Below, in pieces: positions 25,481 to 36,764 of a stretch of 64,000 bases of DNA (position 1 is its first letter; each line of letters starts with the position of its first letter). Origin of the DNA: Stomorhina lunata (Eukaryota; Arthropoda; Insecta; Diptera; Rhiniidae). Location: contig OW121744.1 of assembly GCA_933228675.1 (NCBI GenBank), forward strand, positions 101,286,622-101,350,621. Direction: 5' to 3'. The notes beneath the pieces are model-generated. The model had not been told where the DNA came from, searched no databases, and worked only from the letters and a program-made list of their open reading frames with translations. A program made the position numbers and the translations under genes.

Positions 25481-28400
25481 ATAGGAAATTTTTAAAATTT
25501 CCTATTTCTATACGAAATTTTGAAAATTTCCTATTTTTATAGGAAATTTTGAAAATTTCCTATTTTTGTAGGAAATTTTGAAAATTTCCTATTTTTATAG
25601 GTAATTTAGAAAATTTCCTATTTTTATAAGAAATTTTTACAGGCAATTTGTAAAATTTCCTTTTTTATAGGAAATTTTTAAAATTTCCTTTTTTTATAGG
25701 AAATTTTAAAAATTTTCTATAAAAATAGGAAATTTTTTTTATAGTAAATTTTTAAAATTTCATATTTTTATAGGAAATTTTTAAAATTTCCTATTTTTAT
25801 AGGAATTTCCTATAAAAATAGGAAATTTTGAAAATTTCCTATTTTTGTAGGAAATTTTTAAAATTTCCTATTTTTATAGGAAATTTTTAAAATTTCCTAT
25901 TTTTATAGGAAATTTTTAAAATTTCCTATTTTTATAGGAAATTTTTAAAATTTCCTATTTTTATAGGAAATTTTTAAAATTTCCTATTTTTATAGGAAAT
26001 TTTTAAAATTTCCTATTTTTGTAGGAAATTTTTAAAATTTCCTATTTTTATAGGAAATTTTTAAAATATCCTATTTTATAGGAAATTTTGAAAATTTCTA
26101 ATTTTTATAGGAAATTTTTAAAATTTCCTATTTTCAAGGAAATTTTAAAAATATCCTATTTTTATAGGAAATTTTGAAAATTTCCTATTTTTATAGGAAA
26201 TTTTTAAAATTTCCTAGTTTTATAGGGAATTTTTTTAAATTTTCTATTTTTATAGGAAATTTTTCAAATTTCCTATTTTTATACGAAATTTTTTAAATTT
26301 CCTATTTTTATAGGAAATTTTGAAAATATTCTACTTTTATAGGAAATTTTAAAAATTTCCTTTTTTATAGGAAATTTTGAAAATTACCTATTTTTATAGG
26401 AAATTTTGAAAATTTCCTATTTTTATAAAAAAATTTTAAAATTTCCTATTTTTATAGGAAATTTTGAAAATTTCCAATTTTTATAGGAAACTTTTAAAAT
26501 TTCCTATTTTTATAGGAAACTTTTAAAATTTCCTATTTTTATAGGAAATTTTGAAAATTTCCTATTTTTTTGTAGGAAATTTTGAAAATTTCCTATTTTT
26601 TTGTAGGAAATTTTGAAAATTTCCTATTTTTATAGGAAATTTTGAAAATTTCCTATTTTTATAGGAAATTTTGAAAATTTCCTTTTTTTATAGGAAATTT
26701 TGAAAATTTCCTATTTTTATTTTGAAAACTTCCTGTTTTTATAGGAAATTTTGAAAATTTCCTATTTTTATAGGAAATTTTGAAAATTTCCTTTTTTTAT
26801 AGGAAATTTTAAAAATTTCCTTTTTTATAGAAAATTTTGAAAATTTCCTTTTTTTATAGGAAATTTTAAAAATCTGCTTTTTTATAGGAAATTTTGAAAA
26901 TTTCCTGTTTTTATAGGACATTTTGAAAATTTCCTTTTTTTATAGAAAATTTTGAAAATTTTCTATTTTTATAGGAAATTTTGAAAATTTCCTATTTTTA
27001 TAGGAAATTTTGAAAATTTCCTATTTTTATGGGAAATTTAAAAAATTTCCTTTTTTTATAGGAAATTTTGAAAATTTCCTTTTTCTATAGGAAATTTTGA
27101 AAATTTTCTTTTTTATAGGAAATTTTGAAAATTTCCTATTTTTGTAGGAAATTTTGAAAATTTCCTATTTTTATAGGTAATTTAGAAAATTTCCTATTTT
27201 TATAAGAAATTTCTACAGGCAATTTGTAAAATTTCCTTTTTTATAGGAAATTTTTAAAATTTCCTTTTTTTATAGGAAATTTTAAAAATTTTCTATAAAA
27301 ATAGGAAATTTTTTTTATAGTAAATTTTTAAAATTTCATATTTTTATAGGAAATTTTTAAAATTTCCTATTTTTATAGGAATTTCCTATAAAAATAGGAA
27401 ATTTTGAAAATTTCCTATTTTTGTAGGAAATTTTTAAAATTTCCTATTTTTTATAGGAAATTTTTAAAATTTCCTATTTTTATAGGAAATTTTTAAAATT
27501 TCCTATTTTTATAGGAAATTTTTAAAATTTCCTATTTTTATAGGAAATTTTTAAAATTTCCTATTTTTATAGGAAATTTTTAAAATTTCCTATTTTTGTA
27601 GGAAATTTTTAAAATTTCCTATTTTTATAGGAAATTTTTAAAATTTCCTATTTTTATAGGAAATTTTTAAAATATCCTATTTTATAGGAAATTTTGAAAA
27701 TTTCTAATTTTTATAGGAAATTTTTAAAATTTCCTATTTTCAAGGAAATTTTAAAAATATCCTATTTTTATAGGAAATTTTGAAAATTTCCTATTTTTAT
27801 AGGAAATTTTTAAAATTTCCTAGTTTTATAGGGAATTTTTTTAAATTTTCTATTTTTATAGGAAATTTTTCAAATTTCCTATTTTTATACGAAATTTTTT
27901 AAATTTCCTATTTTTATAGGAAATTTTGAAAATATTCTACTTTTATAGGAAATTTTAAAAATTTCCTTTTTTATAGGAAATTTTGAAAATTACCTATTTT
28001 TATAGGAAATTTTGAAAATTTCCTATTTTTATAAAAAAATTTTAAAATTTCCTATTTTTATAGGAAATTTTGAAAATTTCCAATTTTTATAGGAAACTTT
28101 TAAAATTTCCTATTTTTATAGGAAACTTTTAAAATTTCCTATTTTTATAGGAAATTTTGAAAATTTCCTATTTTTTTTGTAGGAAATTTTGAAAATTTCC
28201 TATTTTTTTGTAGGAAATTTTGAAAATTTCCTATTTTTATAGGAAATTTTGAAAATTTCCTATTTTTATAGGAAATTTTGAAAATTTCCTTTTTTTATAG
28301 GAAATTTTGAAAATTTCCTATTTTTATTTTGAAAACTTCCTGTTTTTTATAGGAAATTTTGAAAATTTCCTATTTTTATAGGAAATTTTGAAAATTTCCT

Positions 28401-28795
28401 TTTTTTATAGGAAATTTTAAAAATTTCCTTTTTTTATAGAAAATTTTGAAAATTTCCTTTTTTTATAGGAAATTTTAAAAATCTGCTTTTTTATAGGAAA
28501 TTTTGAAAATTTCCTGTTTTTATAGGACATTTTGAAAATTTCCTTTTTTTATAGAAAATTTTGAAAATTTTCTATTTTTATAGGAAATTTTGAAAATTTC
28601 CTATTTTTATAGGAAATTTTGAAAATTTCCTATTTTTATGGGAAATTTAAAAAAATTTCCTTTTTTTATAGGAAATTTTGAAAATTTCCTTTTTCTATAG
28701 GAAATTTTGAAAATTTTCTTTTTTATAGGAAATTTTGAAAATTTTCTTTTTTTATGGGAAATTTTGAAAATTTTCTTTTTTTTTAGGAAATTTTG
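25481..28795 (-). repeat. Satellite R9b (29-bp unit, inverted relative to R9a)
   Basis: About 114 units of GGAAATTTTGAAAATTTCC plus TATTTTTATA, roughly the reverse complement of R9a. The switch occurs at about 25478-25500 with no spacer. A large internal duplication is present: the variant AGGCAATTTG at 25641 recurs at 27217 (1576 bp), and TTTGAAAACTTCCTG at 26721 recurs at 28328 (1607 bp). The 31-bp difference fits about one extra repeat unit in the second copy. Confidence 0.93.
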
Positions 28796-29379
28796 GGAAA
28801 CTTACACAAGGTGCAATTCTCTAGTTATGTTCCTTTTTTAACCTGTTCCGGAAAATGGTCATAATGGAGGGTCAAATAGGGCAGAATTGAATACTTATCA
28901 TCAAATATTTGATAATATAAAACAATTTTTAACTTTAAACCTTAATACAAATACCTTTATATAATTGATAATGGAAGCACTTTAGACAAATATAAAAGAG
29001 GTCGGAGCAGGGGAAGTTTCTCCCCCTGCCCTACAAATGTAATACCTTTTTTGAAGTATCTTTAAATCAAGATGTAGATTTTAAATGTCATTACATACCT
29101 TGGACTAAGTTTTGTAGTACCCCATACAAATGAAGTAGTTATCCGTATGTATCTTTAGAACTTTTAAGGTAGAAAAATTGGAGGTAAGGCCATTAATTTT
29201 AATAAAACGGATGTTCTCATAAAGTTTGGTAGTCAACATGGGTTGTTCTCGATTTCGTCCAAAATAACTCTTTGTTGTGTAACTTCTTGGACAAGTTTGA
29301 ACAAAATTAAGCAGAATAGGAGAAAGGGGAACTTTAGCTTTAATACTAATATATATATAATTTCCCGATAACATTCCAA
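28796..29379. other. Spacer
   Basis: Unique sequence with a small GC-rich hairpin (GCAGGGG ... CCCCTGC near 29006-29029). No gene supported. Confidence 0.5.
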
Positions 29380-29665
29380 TTGGAACAAGGGGTACTGCTC
29401 GCAGATAATGAGCTGCTTCCTATTCTGTTTTTAGACTCATTGGAAGGGACCTACGTTTTAACTCCGGCTGCGAACGGCAAATGCTATAGTTAGAGAAATT
29501 TTTCATAGCCTAATACTCAATAACCAGTGAATAGCTGAGTTATGAGGTGAACCGCCGCTTTGTTGAAACTTTATTTTTTTCAAGCGGGTCTGGCCGGGGA
29601 TCGAACTTGAGACCTCTGGTATGCTAGACGGATGACTGACCTGCTATACCACGACGGTTCACATA
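29380..29665 (-). mobile_element. tRNA-headed SINE, family 2
   Basis: On the minus strand an A-box-like TGGTATAGCAGGTCAGT (29634-29651) and B box AGTTCGATCCCC (29597-29608) sit at tRNA spacing, with CTAGCAT at the anticodon-loop position, resembling tRNA-Ala(AGC). The body continues leftward with a CTATGAAAAA ... TTTGCCGTTCG ... GTAGGTCCC series that I associate from memory with long dipteran tRNA SINEs. GTGAACCGCCGC (29547-29558) is an imperfect inverse of 29651-29662, so head and body can pair. The tRNA stem pairing is decayed, so it is not a functional tRNA. Confidence 0.65.
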
Positions 29666-29805
29666 ATAAGCCAAAAATGTCAGTTACATGGGCAACGCCG
29701 GGTCTCCATATCTAGTTGCTTAATATGCATAGTCATTTTACTATTTTATTTTTGGGTGGGTATATTTCAGTGAATCGGACTGTATTTGTAAATTAAGGGA
29801 GTAAG

Positions 29806-30061
29806 TTTATCTGTGGCTTGGTGCTAAAAGGGCCAATGCCAATTTTCTGCTGTTTTGGGTTGATCATAGAATTATATTCCCTTCTATAACATCATTTATT
29901 TGGCTCCAACAGCTAATCTCTGACTTAACTCAGAAGAGATTTTTAAGGGTTTTTCTGGGCAATGTTACCATGAATTTATATGGAAAATAAAAACTTTAAA
30001 TCAAATTTTCTCAAAACTAGTTTTTTGACATTGGTCCTTTTAGCACCAAGCCACAGATAAA
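29806..30061. mobile_element. 256-bp MITE with long terminal inverted repeats
   Basis: The left end TTTATCTGTGGCTTGGTGCT (from 29806) and the reverse complement of the right end (to 30061) agree for about 36 bases with two mismatches. The interior is non-coding. I could not fix a target-site duplication, so the superfamily is open. Confidence 0.85.
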
Positions 30062-32199
30062 TAAAGAAAATTTTTAAAAAGGTTTAACTAAAAAATTGTA
30101 TGGCCTTATTTTTGAAACAAATAATTTGCAGTTTTATTTCTTTATCAACTTAATCTGTTGAGGCTTAATTAAATATACCAATTTTTTGTTTATTATACAA
30201 TATTTTTATTTTATTATTATTCATTTGTTGTAAATAATATTTTTTTTTTTAATTATTTCTTTAATTTTGTAGTTAACATTACGACGTGTTTTCTTTGTTG
30301 ATTATTTTTTTTTTTTGGCTTAAAATTAACATTTTTTTATTATTATTAATATTTTTATAAATAATTTTTTGTTATGTTAAATATTTTTAAGGGTTTTGGT
30401 TTTTTATTTTATGTCCGTGAATTTTGAATTCATTTTTATTTTATTTGGTTTTTTATATTTATAAACTTAAAATTGGCGTTTGTTTTATAATAATAATATT
30501 TTTTTTTTGTTTTAGTTCTTGTTTTTATAGTATGAAATATTTTTTTTAATACAAAAGCTTGATATATTGTTTATACAATTTTTTTTATCTTAATGTTAAA
30601 TTATTTTATTTTAATTTATTAATGAAATATTTTACAATAGTTTTTCTTTTCAATTTTGGCCTTGTTTTTTTTAATCGCCTTTTTGTTCTTTTTTTATAAA
30701 GTATTTTTTCCTTATTTTTTGACTTGTGGTTTTTATTTTTAAAGATTATTTAACTAATTGCTAATTGGAGTTTATTTTGAATTTTTATCTTTATTTTTTT
30801 GGTTTTCTTCTTAATCCATTTATCAAATAACATTTATACACATTTTTTTTAAGGACTAGAGGAAATTCTACTTTTTTTTGCTATTAAATATATTGAGCAT
30901 ATTTTTAGGGGTTTTGTTTTTTTTTTTGCTTAATGGAAGTTGAAATTAGAGGGACGTTTTATTGATTTCTAATTTATAAGTAAATCAAAGTTGTTAAGCT
31001 TTCAAGGAGAAATGGAAATATTCAAGAAGAAAAATTATTCGCACTTGATCCCAGTCTATTCCTTTTATTTATTAATGGAATAGACAATTTTTTGATAAAA
31101 ACCAAAAACAACCAATTACTAGACACGTTTTGATGGTTGGTTAGGCAATTATCTTCCGGAGGAGTATCCTTACTTTTAAAAAGATAGAACCTTGCATTAT
31201 TATATATTTTACAAACACAATCATTACGAATTATGTTTGTAAATCAAACGTAAAAGCTTAGTAGCAACAACAAACAAAATCACAATATGTCTTAGTAGAG
31301 TTTGGGCAACACTGGCCTAAAGTCTTAGTATGAATGAATATCCCTACACAACATCATGGAGAAAATACCATAGAACAAGGCCTATCAGTGGGAGAACATT
31401 AAAAATGATAGTGTGTTTGTGGTAAGTGGTTACATGTGTTAGTGTAATAAGAATTTTATGCAGAGTTGCCGATGAACTGTAAATCGAATAAACATGAAAA
31501 AATTTTATTAATACTCGGCTTAGGATGCAAACCTGCCAACTCACTTTTTGCAAATTTTGTAGGAGAGACAAAAATCTTTAAAATTTGATAAGTATATTTT
31601 ATATTTTTCATATTTATAATCAAAAGAATAGAGCGTTGTAGTGGATTTAGTGGTTTTTCTCACAAAAATTATCTATTAGTGGATTTAGCAGTTTTTCTAA
31701 TCGACTTTAAGACTCAAATTTGAAAAAAAACTTACATACTGCTCGACAGGCATATCATTCTCTATCACATGCCATCTAAATCTCAATTTAATTAAAAAGT
31801 GGATTTAGCAGGTTTACATATCTGTGGCAATAAATGATAATGGCTTAAGTTGACATATGTGCTTTTTAATTTGTTTTTATATTTTTATTCTCTTCTTCAA
31901 TATCCATCACTCAGCCAAATTTCAAGTATAAAATGTCGTTTTTAAAAAAGTTTATACATTTATATTTAAATTACTTCATACAAAACCCTAAATATCTCAA
32001 AACACGAAATTTTGACCTAAGCCATTATGATGTATTGTCAGAGATGTTAAGTCGACGATATTCTGACTAATTTTCCGAGTGTTTGTCGTTGTTGCTTCGC
32101 TGAAAGCAACTGAAAGTTGAAGTAAAATATTATTGTTTTTTTCTCTTAATTATAACAATTTTATACAGTTCGTGTTGTATTGGTGAATGTATGTTAAAA
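30062..32199. other. T-rich spacer
   Basis: Long T-rich low-complexity tract to about 31000, then unique sequence. Near 31640-31820 the phrase GTGGATTTAGCAG/TGG recurs three times. No gene supported. Confidence 0.5.
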
Positions 32200-32980
32200 A
32201 CAAGTACGAAAGTGCTATAGTCGGTTAAGCCCGACCATACGATACCCTTCACCATTAAGGTCAAAGGTGTTAGTTTTTCTGTATAAAGACAAATATTTGC
32301 TAAATTTTGCCATCATACAAACATTTTCTCAAAACTTATATATTTAAGCTGTTTCCGTTATTTGGACTTATATGAGAGCTAGGGACAAATGTGGACCGAT
32401 TATCCCGAAATTTCGCAAATTGATTACAGTTGTTACAAAAGTTATGTGCAAAAAATAAACTTAAAATTCTAGTTATCTTTACATTTAAGAGCGTTTTAGT
32501 GATTTTTGTCTCATTTAGCGCGTTTTTAAAGAAAAGTTTGTTGGGTCAAATGTGGACCGAAATTTGTTACAGTGATTAAAGTTTACATAAGCAGTATTTG
32601 TTTTAAATTTTATGAAAAAATATTGATATTTGTGGCCAATATATCAATTCCGGAAATTGGGACCTATGGGAAGTACCATAAATAATGGACCGATCTTGAT
32701 AAATTTCAATGGCCATGGTCCCATTATCAAAAAAACTGATCTGTGCCAAATTCCATCAAATTATCTTCAGAATTGCGACCTGTATTTTGATTACAAGGTT
32801 TACATGGGGGTCCAGACAGCCAGCCAACCGGACGGACGGACATCGCTAAATCGACTCAGAAAGTGATTCTACGCCTATTGGTATACTAAAAGGTGGGTCT
32901 AAGACAAATATTTCCATGCGTTACATACATCAGCACAAACTTATAATACCCTTTCCACCTATGGTGGTGAAGGGTATAAA
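32200..32980 (+). mobile_element. Non-coding dispersed fly repeat (ends with ATACCCTT hairpin)
   Basis: Begins near CAAGTACGAAAGTGCTATAG and contains GATACCCTTCACCATT. It ends with an imperfect palindrome at 32946-32977 (ATACCCTTTCCACC pairing with GGTGGTGAAGGGTAT). The interior has the GACGGACGGACATCG and CGACTCAGAAAGTGATTC phrases I recall from abundant muscoid-fly repeats. A short open frame inside (32630-32866) shows no domain. Class not assigned. Confidence 0.55.
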
Positions 32981-33901
32981 AAAGTCGGTGTGTCTTTAGG
33001 CGAATTTTTCTAAGAATCTTTTATGGGAGCCAAGTAGCTTAAGGGCAAAAAATCATCTTCATATGACCTTTATTGATATTTTGTACAAGAATAGTGGGAG
33101 TGTCTGTGGGCGCATTTTCATAATTTTGTTGTTAAAAATTTTAGTTGAAGGTTTATGTATATGTCGTTTGCTTCCTGAGTTAGATTAAAGAATCAAACAC
33201 TGCAATAGAGTGATTCGAAAAAAGAAGTTGAGTCAGTCACCCCCTAGGATAAAAGATAATGTAAAAATAATTCAAAAAAAAAAATTGTTTTTATTTTTTT
33301 ACCACGCCTACAAATACCGCCCTTTTTGTATTTTGTTAACTGTGTCGCCATCTTTAGTCCGTTCATAACACTTTATATATCGGTGTTCACGGCTGTATAA
33401 GGGCTACATTTCTCACTTTAATAGTTTTTTACTACCACGTCAATTTCTAGTCATAATTTTTCAAAATTCGATTCGTACCCACCCTAATTGAATCGAGTAC
33501 AAATCTGTTTTTTTTTTTAATGTTATGACTATAAATTGACATGGTAGTAAAAAACTATCAAAGAAAGAAATATAGCCCTTACAGAGCCGCGAACACCGAT
33601 ATATAAAATGTTATGATCGGACTTAAAATGGAGACACAGTGAACAAAATACTAAAAGGGCAGTATTTGTAGGCGTGTGTGTGCCTTAGATTTCTCTCATT
33701 CAATAATCGGCTATAGACTATAATCAAACTACAAGAGACTTAAAACTTACTAATTTTTCCAGACTATTATTAGACGGAACTAGAGCTAAATTTGGTTTAT
33801 ATTTTGTAAAAGAAAAACTGTATATCATTTTAAGATATAACAATTTCTACCCATTGTTTAGAGCTTGACTTAGAAATCCTTTTCTCAACTTTGATTTACT
33901 C
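32347..33901 (+). repeat. Segmental tandem duplication, copy 1
   Basis: Runs from the TTTCCGTTATTTGGACTTAT phrase to CTTTGATTTACTCA and is followed at once by copy 2. Offset 1554 bp at the GGACTTATATGAG landmark. It contains most of the dispersed repeat and one long-inverted-repeat element. Confidence 0.9.
33303..33676. mobile_element. Long-inverted-repeat (foldback-like) MITE, copy 1
   Basis: CACGCCTACAAATACCGCCC at the left pairs with GGGCAGTATTTGTAGGCGTG at the right. The inverted arms extend about 155 bp each (TCGGTGTTCACGGC against GCCGCGAACACCGA, and TACTACCACGTCAAT against ATTGACATGGTAGTA), leaving a short AT-rich centre. No coding capacity. Confidence 0.85.
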
Positions 33902-34504
33902 ATTGTTTCCGTCATTTGGACTTATATGAGAGCTAGGGACAAATGTGGACCGATTATCCCGAAATTTCGCAAATTGATTACAGTTGTTACAAAAGTTATG
34001 TATGCAAAAAATAAACTTAAAATTCTCATTATCTTTACATTTAAGAGCGTTTTAGTGATTTTTGTCTCATTTAGCGCGTTTTTAAAGAAAAGTTTGTATG
34101 GGTCAAATGTGGACCGAAATTTGTTACAGTGATTAAAGTTTACATAAGCAGTATTTGTTTTAAATTTTATGAAAAAATATTGATATTTGTGGCCAATATA
34201 TCAATTCCGGAAATTGGCGCCTATGGGAAGTACCATAAATAATGGACCGATTTTGATAAATTTCAATGGCCATGGTCCCATTATCAAAAAAACTGATCTG
34301 TACCAAATTCCATCAAATTATCTTCAGAATTGCGACCTGTACTTTGATTACAAGGTTTACATGGGGGTCCAGCCAGCCAGCCAACCGGACGGACGCACGG
34401 TCGGACATCGCTAAATCGACTCAGAAAGTGATTCTACGCCTATTGGTATACTAAAAGGTGGGTCTAAGACAAATATTTCTATGCGTTACATATATCAGCA
34501 CAAA

Positions 34505-35052
34505 CTTATAATACCCTTTCCATCTATGGTGGTGAAGGGTATAAAAAAGTCGGTGTGTCTTTAGGCGGATTTTTCTAAGAATCTTTTATGGGAGCCAAGT
34601 AGCTTAAGGACAAAAAATCATCTTCATATGACTTTTATTGATATTTTGTACAAGAATAGTGGGAGTGTCTGTGGGCGCATTTTCATAATTTTGTTGTCAA
34701 AAATTTTAGTTGAAGGTTCAAAGTTTTCGAGCAAAAAATAGACTTTATATGTCGTTTGCTTCCGAAGTTAGAATAAAACTTATAATACCCTTTCCATCTA
34801 TGGTGGTGAAGGGTATAAAAAAGTCGGTGTGTCTTTAGGCGGATTTTTCTAAGAATCTTTTATGGGAGCCAAGTAGCTTAAGGACAAAAAATCATCTTCA
34901 TATGACTTTTATTGATATTTTGTACAAGAATAGTGGGAGTGTCTGTGGGCGCATTTTCATAATTTTGTTGTCAAAAATTTTAGTTGAAGGTTCAAAGTTT
35001 TCGAGCAAAAAATAGACTTTATATGTCGTTTGCTTCCGAAGTTAGATTAAAG
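34505..35052 (+). repeat. 274-bp direct tandem duplication
   Basis: 34505-34778 is repeated at 34779-35052, starting at CTTATAATACCCTTTCCATC, the terminal hairpin of the dispersed repeat. The two copies look nearly identical. Absent from the equivalent place in copy 1 (about 32940). Confidence 0.92.
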
Positions 35053-35163
35053 AATCAAACACTGCAATAGAGTGATTCGAAAAAAGAAGTTGAGTCAGTC
35101 ACCCCCTAGGATAAAAGATAATGTAAAAATAATTCAAAAAAAAAATTGTTTTTATTTTTTTAC

Positions 35164-35537
35164 CACGCCTACAAATACCGCCCTTTTTGTATTTTGTTAA
35201 CTGTGTCGCCATCTTTAGTCCGTTCATAACACTTAATATATCGGTGTTCACGGCTGTATAAGCGCTACATTTCTCACTTTGATAGTTTTTTACTACCACG
35301 TCAATTTCTAGTCATAATTTTTCAAAGTTCGATTCGTACCCACCCTAATTGAATCGAGTACAAATCTGTTTTTTTTTTTTATTGTTATGACTATAATTTG
35401 ACGTGGTAGTAAAAACTATCAAAGAAAGAAATGTAGCCCTTATAGAGCCGCGAACACCGATATATAAAATGTTATGATCGGACTTAAAATGGAGACACAG
35501 TGAACAAAATACTAAAAGGGCGGTATTTGTAGGCGTG
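35164..35537. mobile_element. Long-inverted-repeat MITE, copy 2
   Basis: Duplicate of the 33303-33676 element, carried along by the 1.55-kb duplication; same ends and arms, few differences. Confidence 0.85.
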
Positions 35538-35761
35538 TGTGTGCCTTAGATTTCTCTCATTCAATAATCGGCTATAGACTATAATCAAACTACAAGAGAC
35601 TTAAAACTTACTAATTTTTCCAGACTATTATTAGACGGAACTAGAGCTGAATTTGGTTTATATCTTGTAAAAGAAAAACTGTATATCATTTTAAGATATA
35701 ACAATTTCTACCCATTGTTTAGAGCTTGACTTAGAAATCCTTTTTTCAACTTTGATTTACT

Positions 35762-36610
35762 CAAGTAACAAAAAATTAATTTGATTTTATAATTTCTTAT
35801 TTTTAAATTAACATTTTACACATTTTTTGAAATATTCATAACATTTTCTTTTTTCTTTTGTAATAATTTTGTTAATAACAATTTAAACTTAATTTTTAAT
35901 AAATAATATAATTTTTTAATTTCTATGCAATTTCTCACAATATTTTTTTTAATTTAATTTGTTTTTCTTTTGTTTTCAATAATTTGTTTAATGAAATGGA
36001 AGGAATTTGTTTAAATGTATACAAATGATTAAAAACTTTTTTTTTTGGTTAAGGTTTTATTTGTTTAAAAATATTCTTTTTTGGTTTTTTTAAATAAATA
36101 AATAAAATTTTTTGTTAATAATTTTTTGGTTTTTCTTGTTATTAATTTTTATACAAAATATTTCGTTTTTTTTTTAACAAAAATCAGTCACTTTTTGATT
36201 ATTTTACTCATTTATTAAAAAAAGTAAAAATCTTTTAATAATATTAAAAAAAAAGAAAAACTTAAAAATTATTTTTTTTACATTTTTAAGATTTTTCTTA
36301 ATCGAAAAAAGAGGAACTAAAATTTTGTTGTTTTTTTTTAAATATATTTTTAAATTTTTGTTTAAAAAATATTTGGCGGGCTTAAAGTAATTTCGTATTT
36401 TATTAAATATTTTTAACATTTTTTTGTTTGTTTTTTGGCAAGTTTAAATTTTATACAAGAAATAAATATTTGATTAATAAAAATTAGACATTATTTTATA
36501 ATGTTTTTTTTTAACTAAACAAAACGTTTAAAAAAATTGTATTTAAAGTTTACCATAAGTGTATTGCACTAGTTTTCCCATATATTTACCATTATTATTA
36601 AAAAAGTGTC
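35762..36610. other. Low-complexity AT-rich spacer
   Basis: Long T and A runs. The frame at 36204-36419 (-) is a Lys/Phe/Asn low-complexity artefact. No gene. Confidence 0.55.
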
Positions 36611-36712
36611 AGTTTATAGAACTATAGACTCAGTATATGAGACTGAAGACTTCTTCTAAGAGACTTTATAAATAGTATAAGAGATAAGTCTCGGTATAAG
36701 AGAATAAAGTCC
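36611..36712. repeat. TATAAGAGA short-repeat cluster left of R10
   Basis: Several degenerate copies of a TATAAGAGAnnAAGTCTC motif (for example at about 36678 and 36695). The same motif lies on the other side of R10 (39255-39437) and before module C (40801). Confidence 0.6.
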
Positions 36713-36764
36713 CATCATTTTCTCCTTATTAGCAGAGATCGGCTACTCCAGTTTTTAAATATTT

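Larger units (their letters stand above)
33902..35761 (+). repeat. Segmental tandem duplication, copy 2 (with extra 274 bp)
   Basis: Same content as copy 1 with scattered single-base differences, lengthened by an internal 274-bp direct duplication. High similarity over 1.5 kb indicates a recent event. Confidence 0.9.

Noticed and set aside
32630..34454. A 75-78-codon frame present twice (32630 and 34187)
   Set aside because: It lies inside the dispersed repeat and is duplicated with it; its end is changed by indels between the copies and no protein family is recognised.
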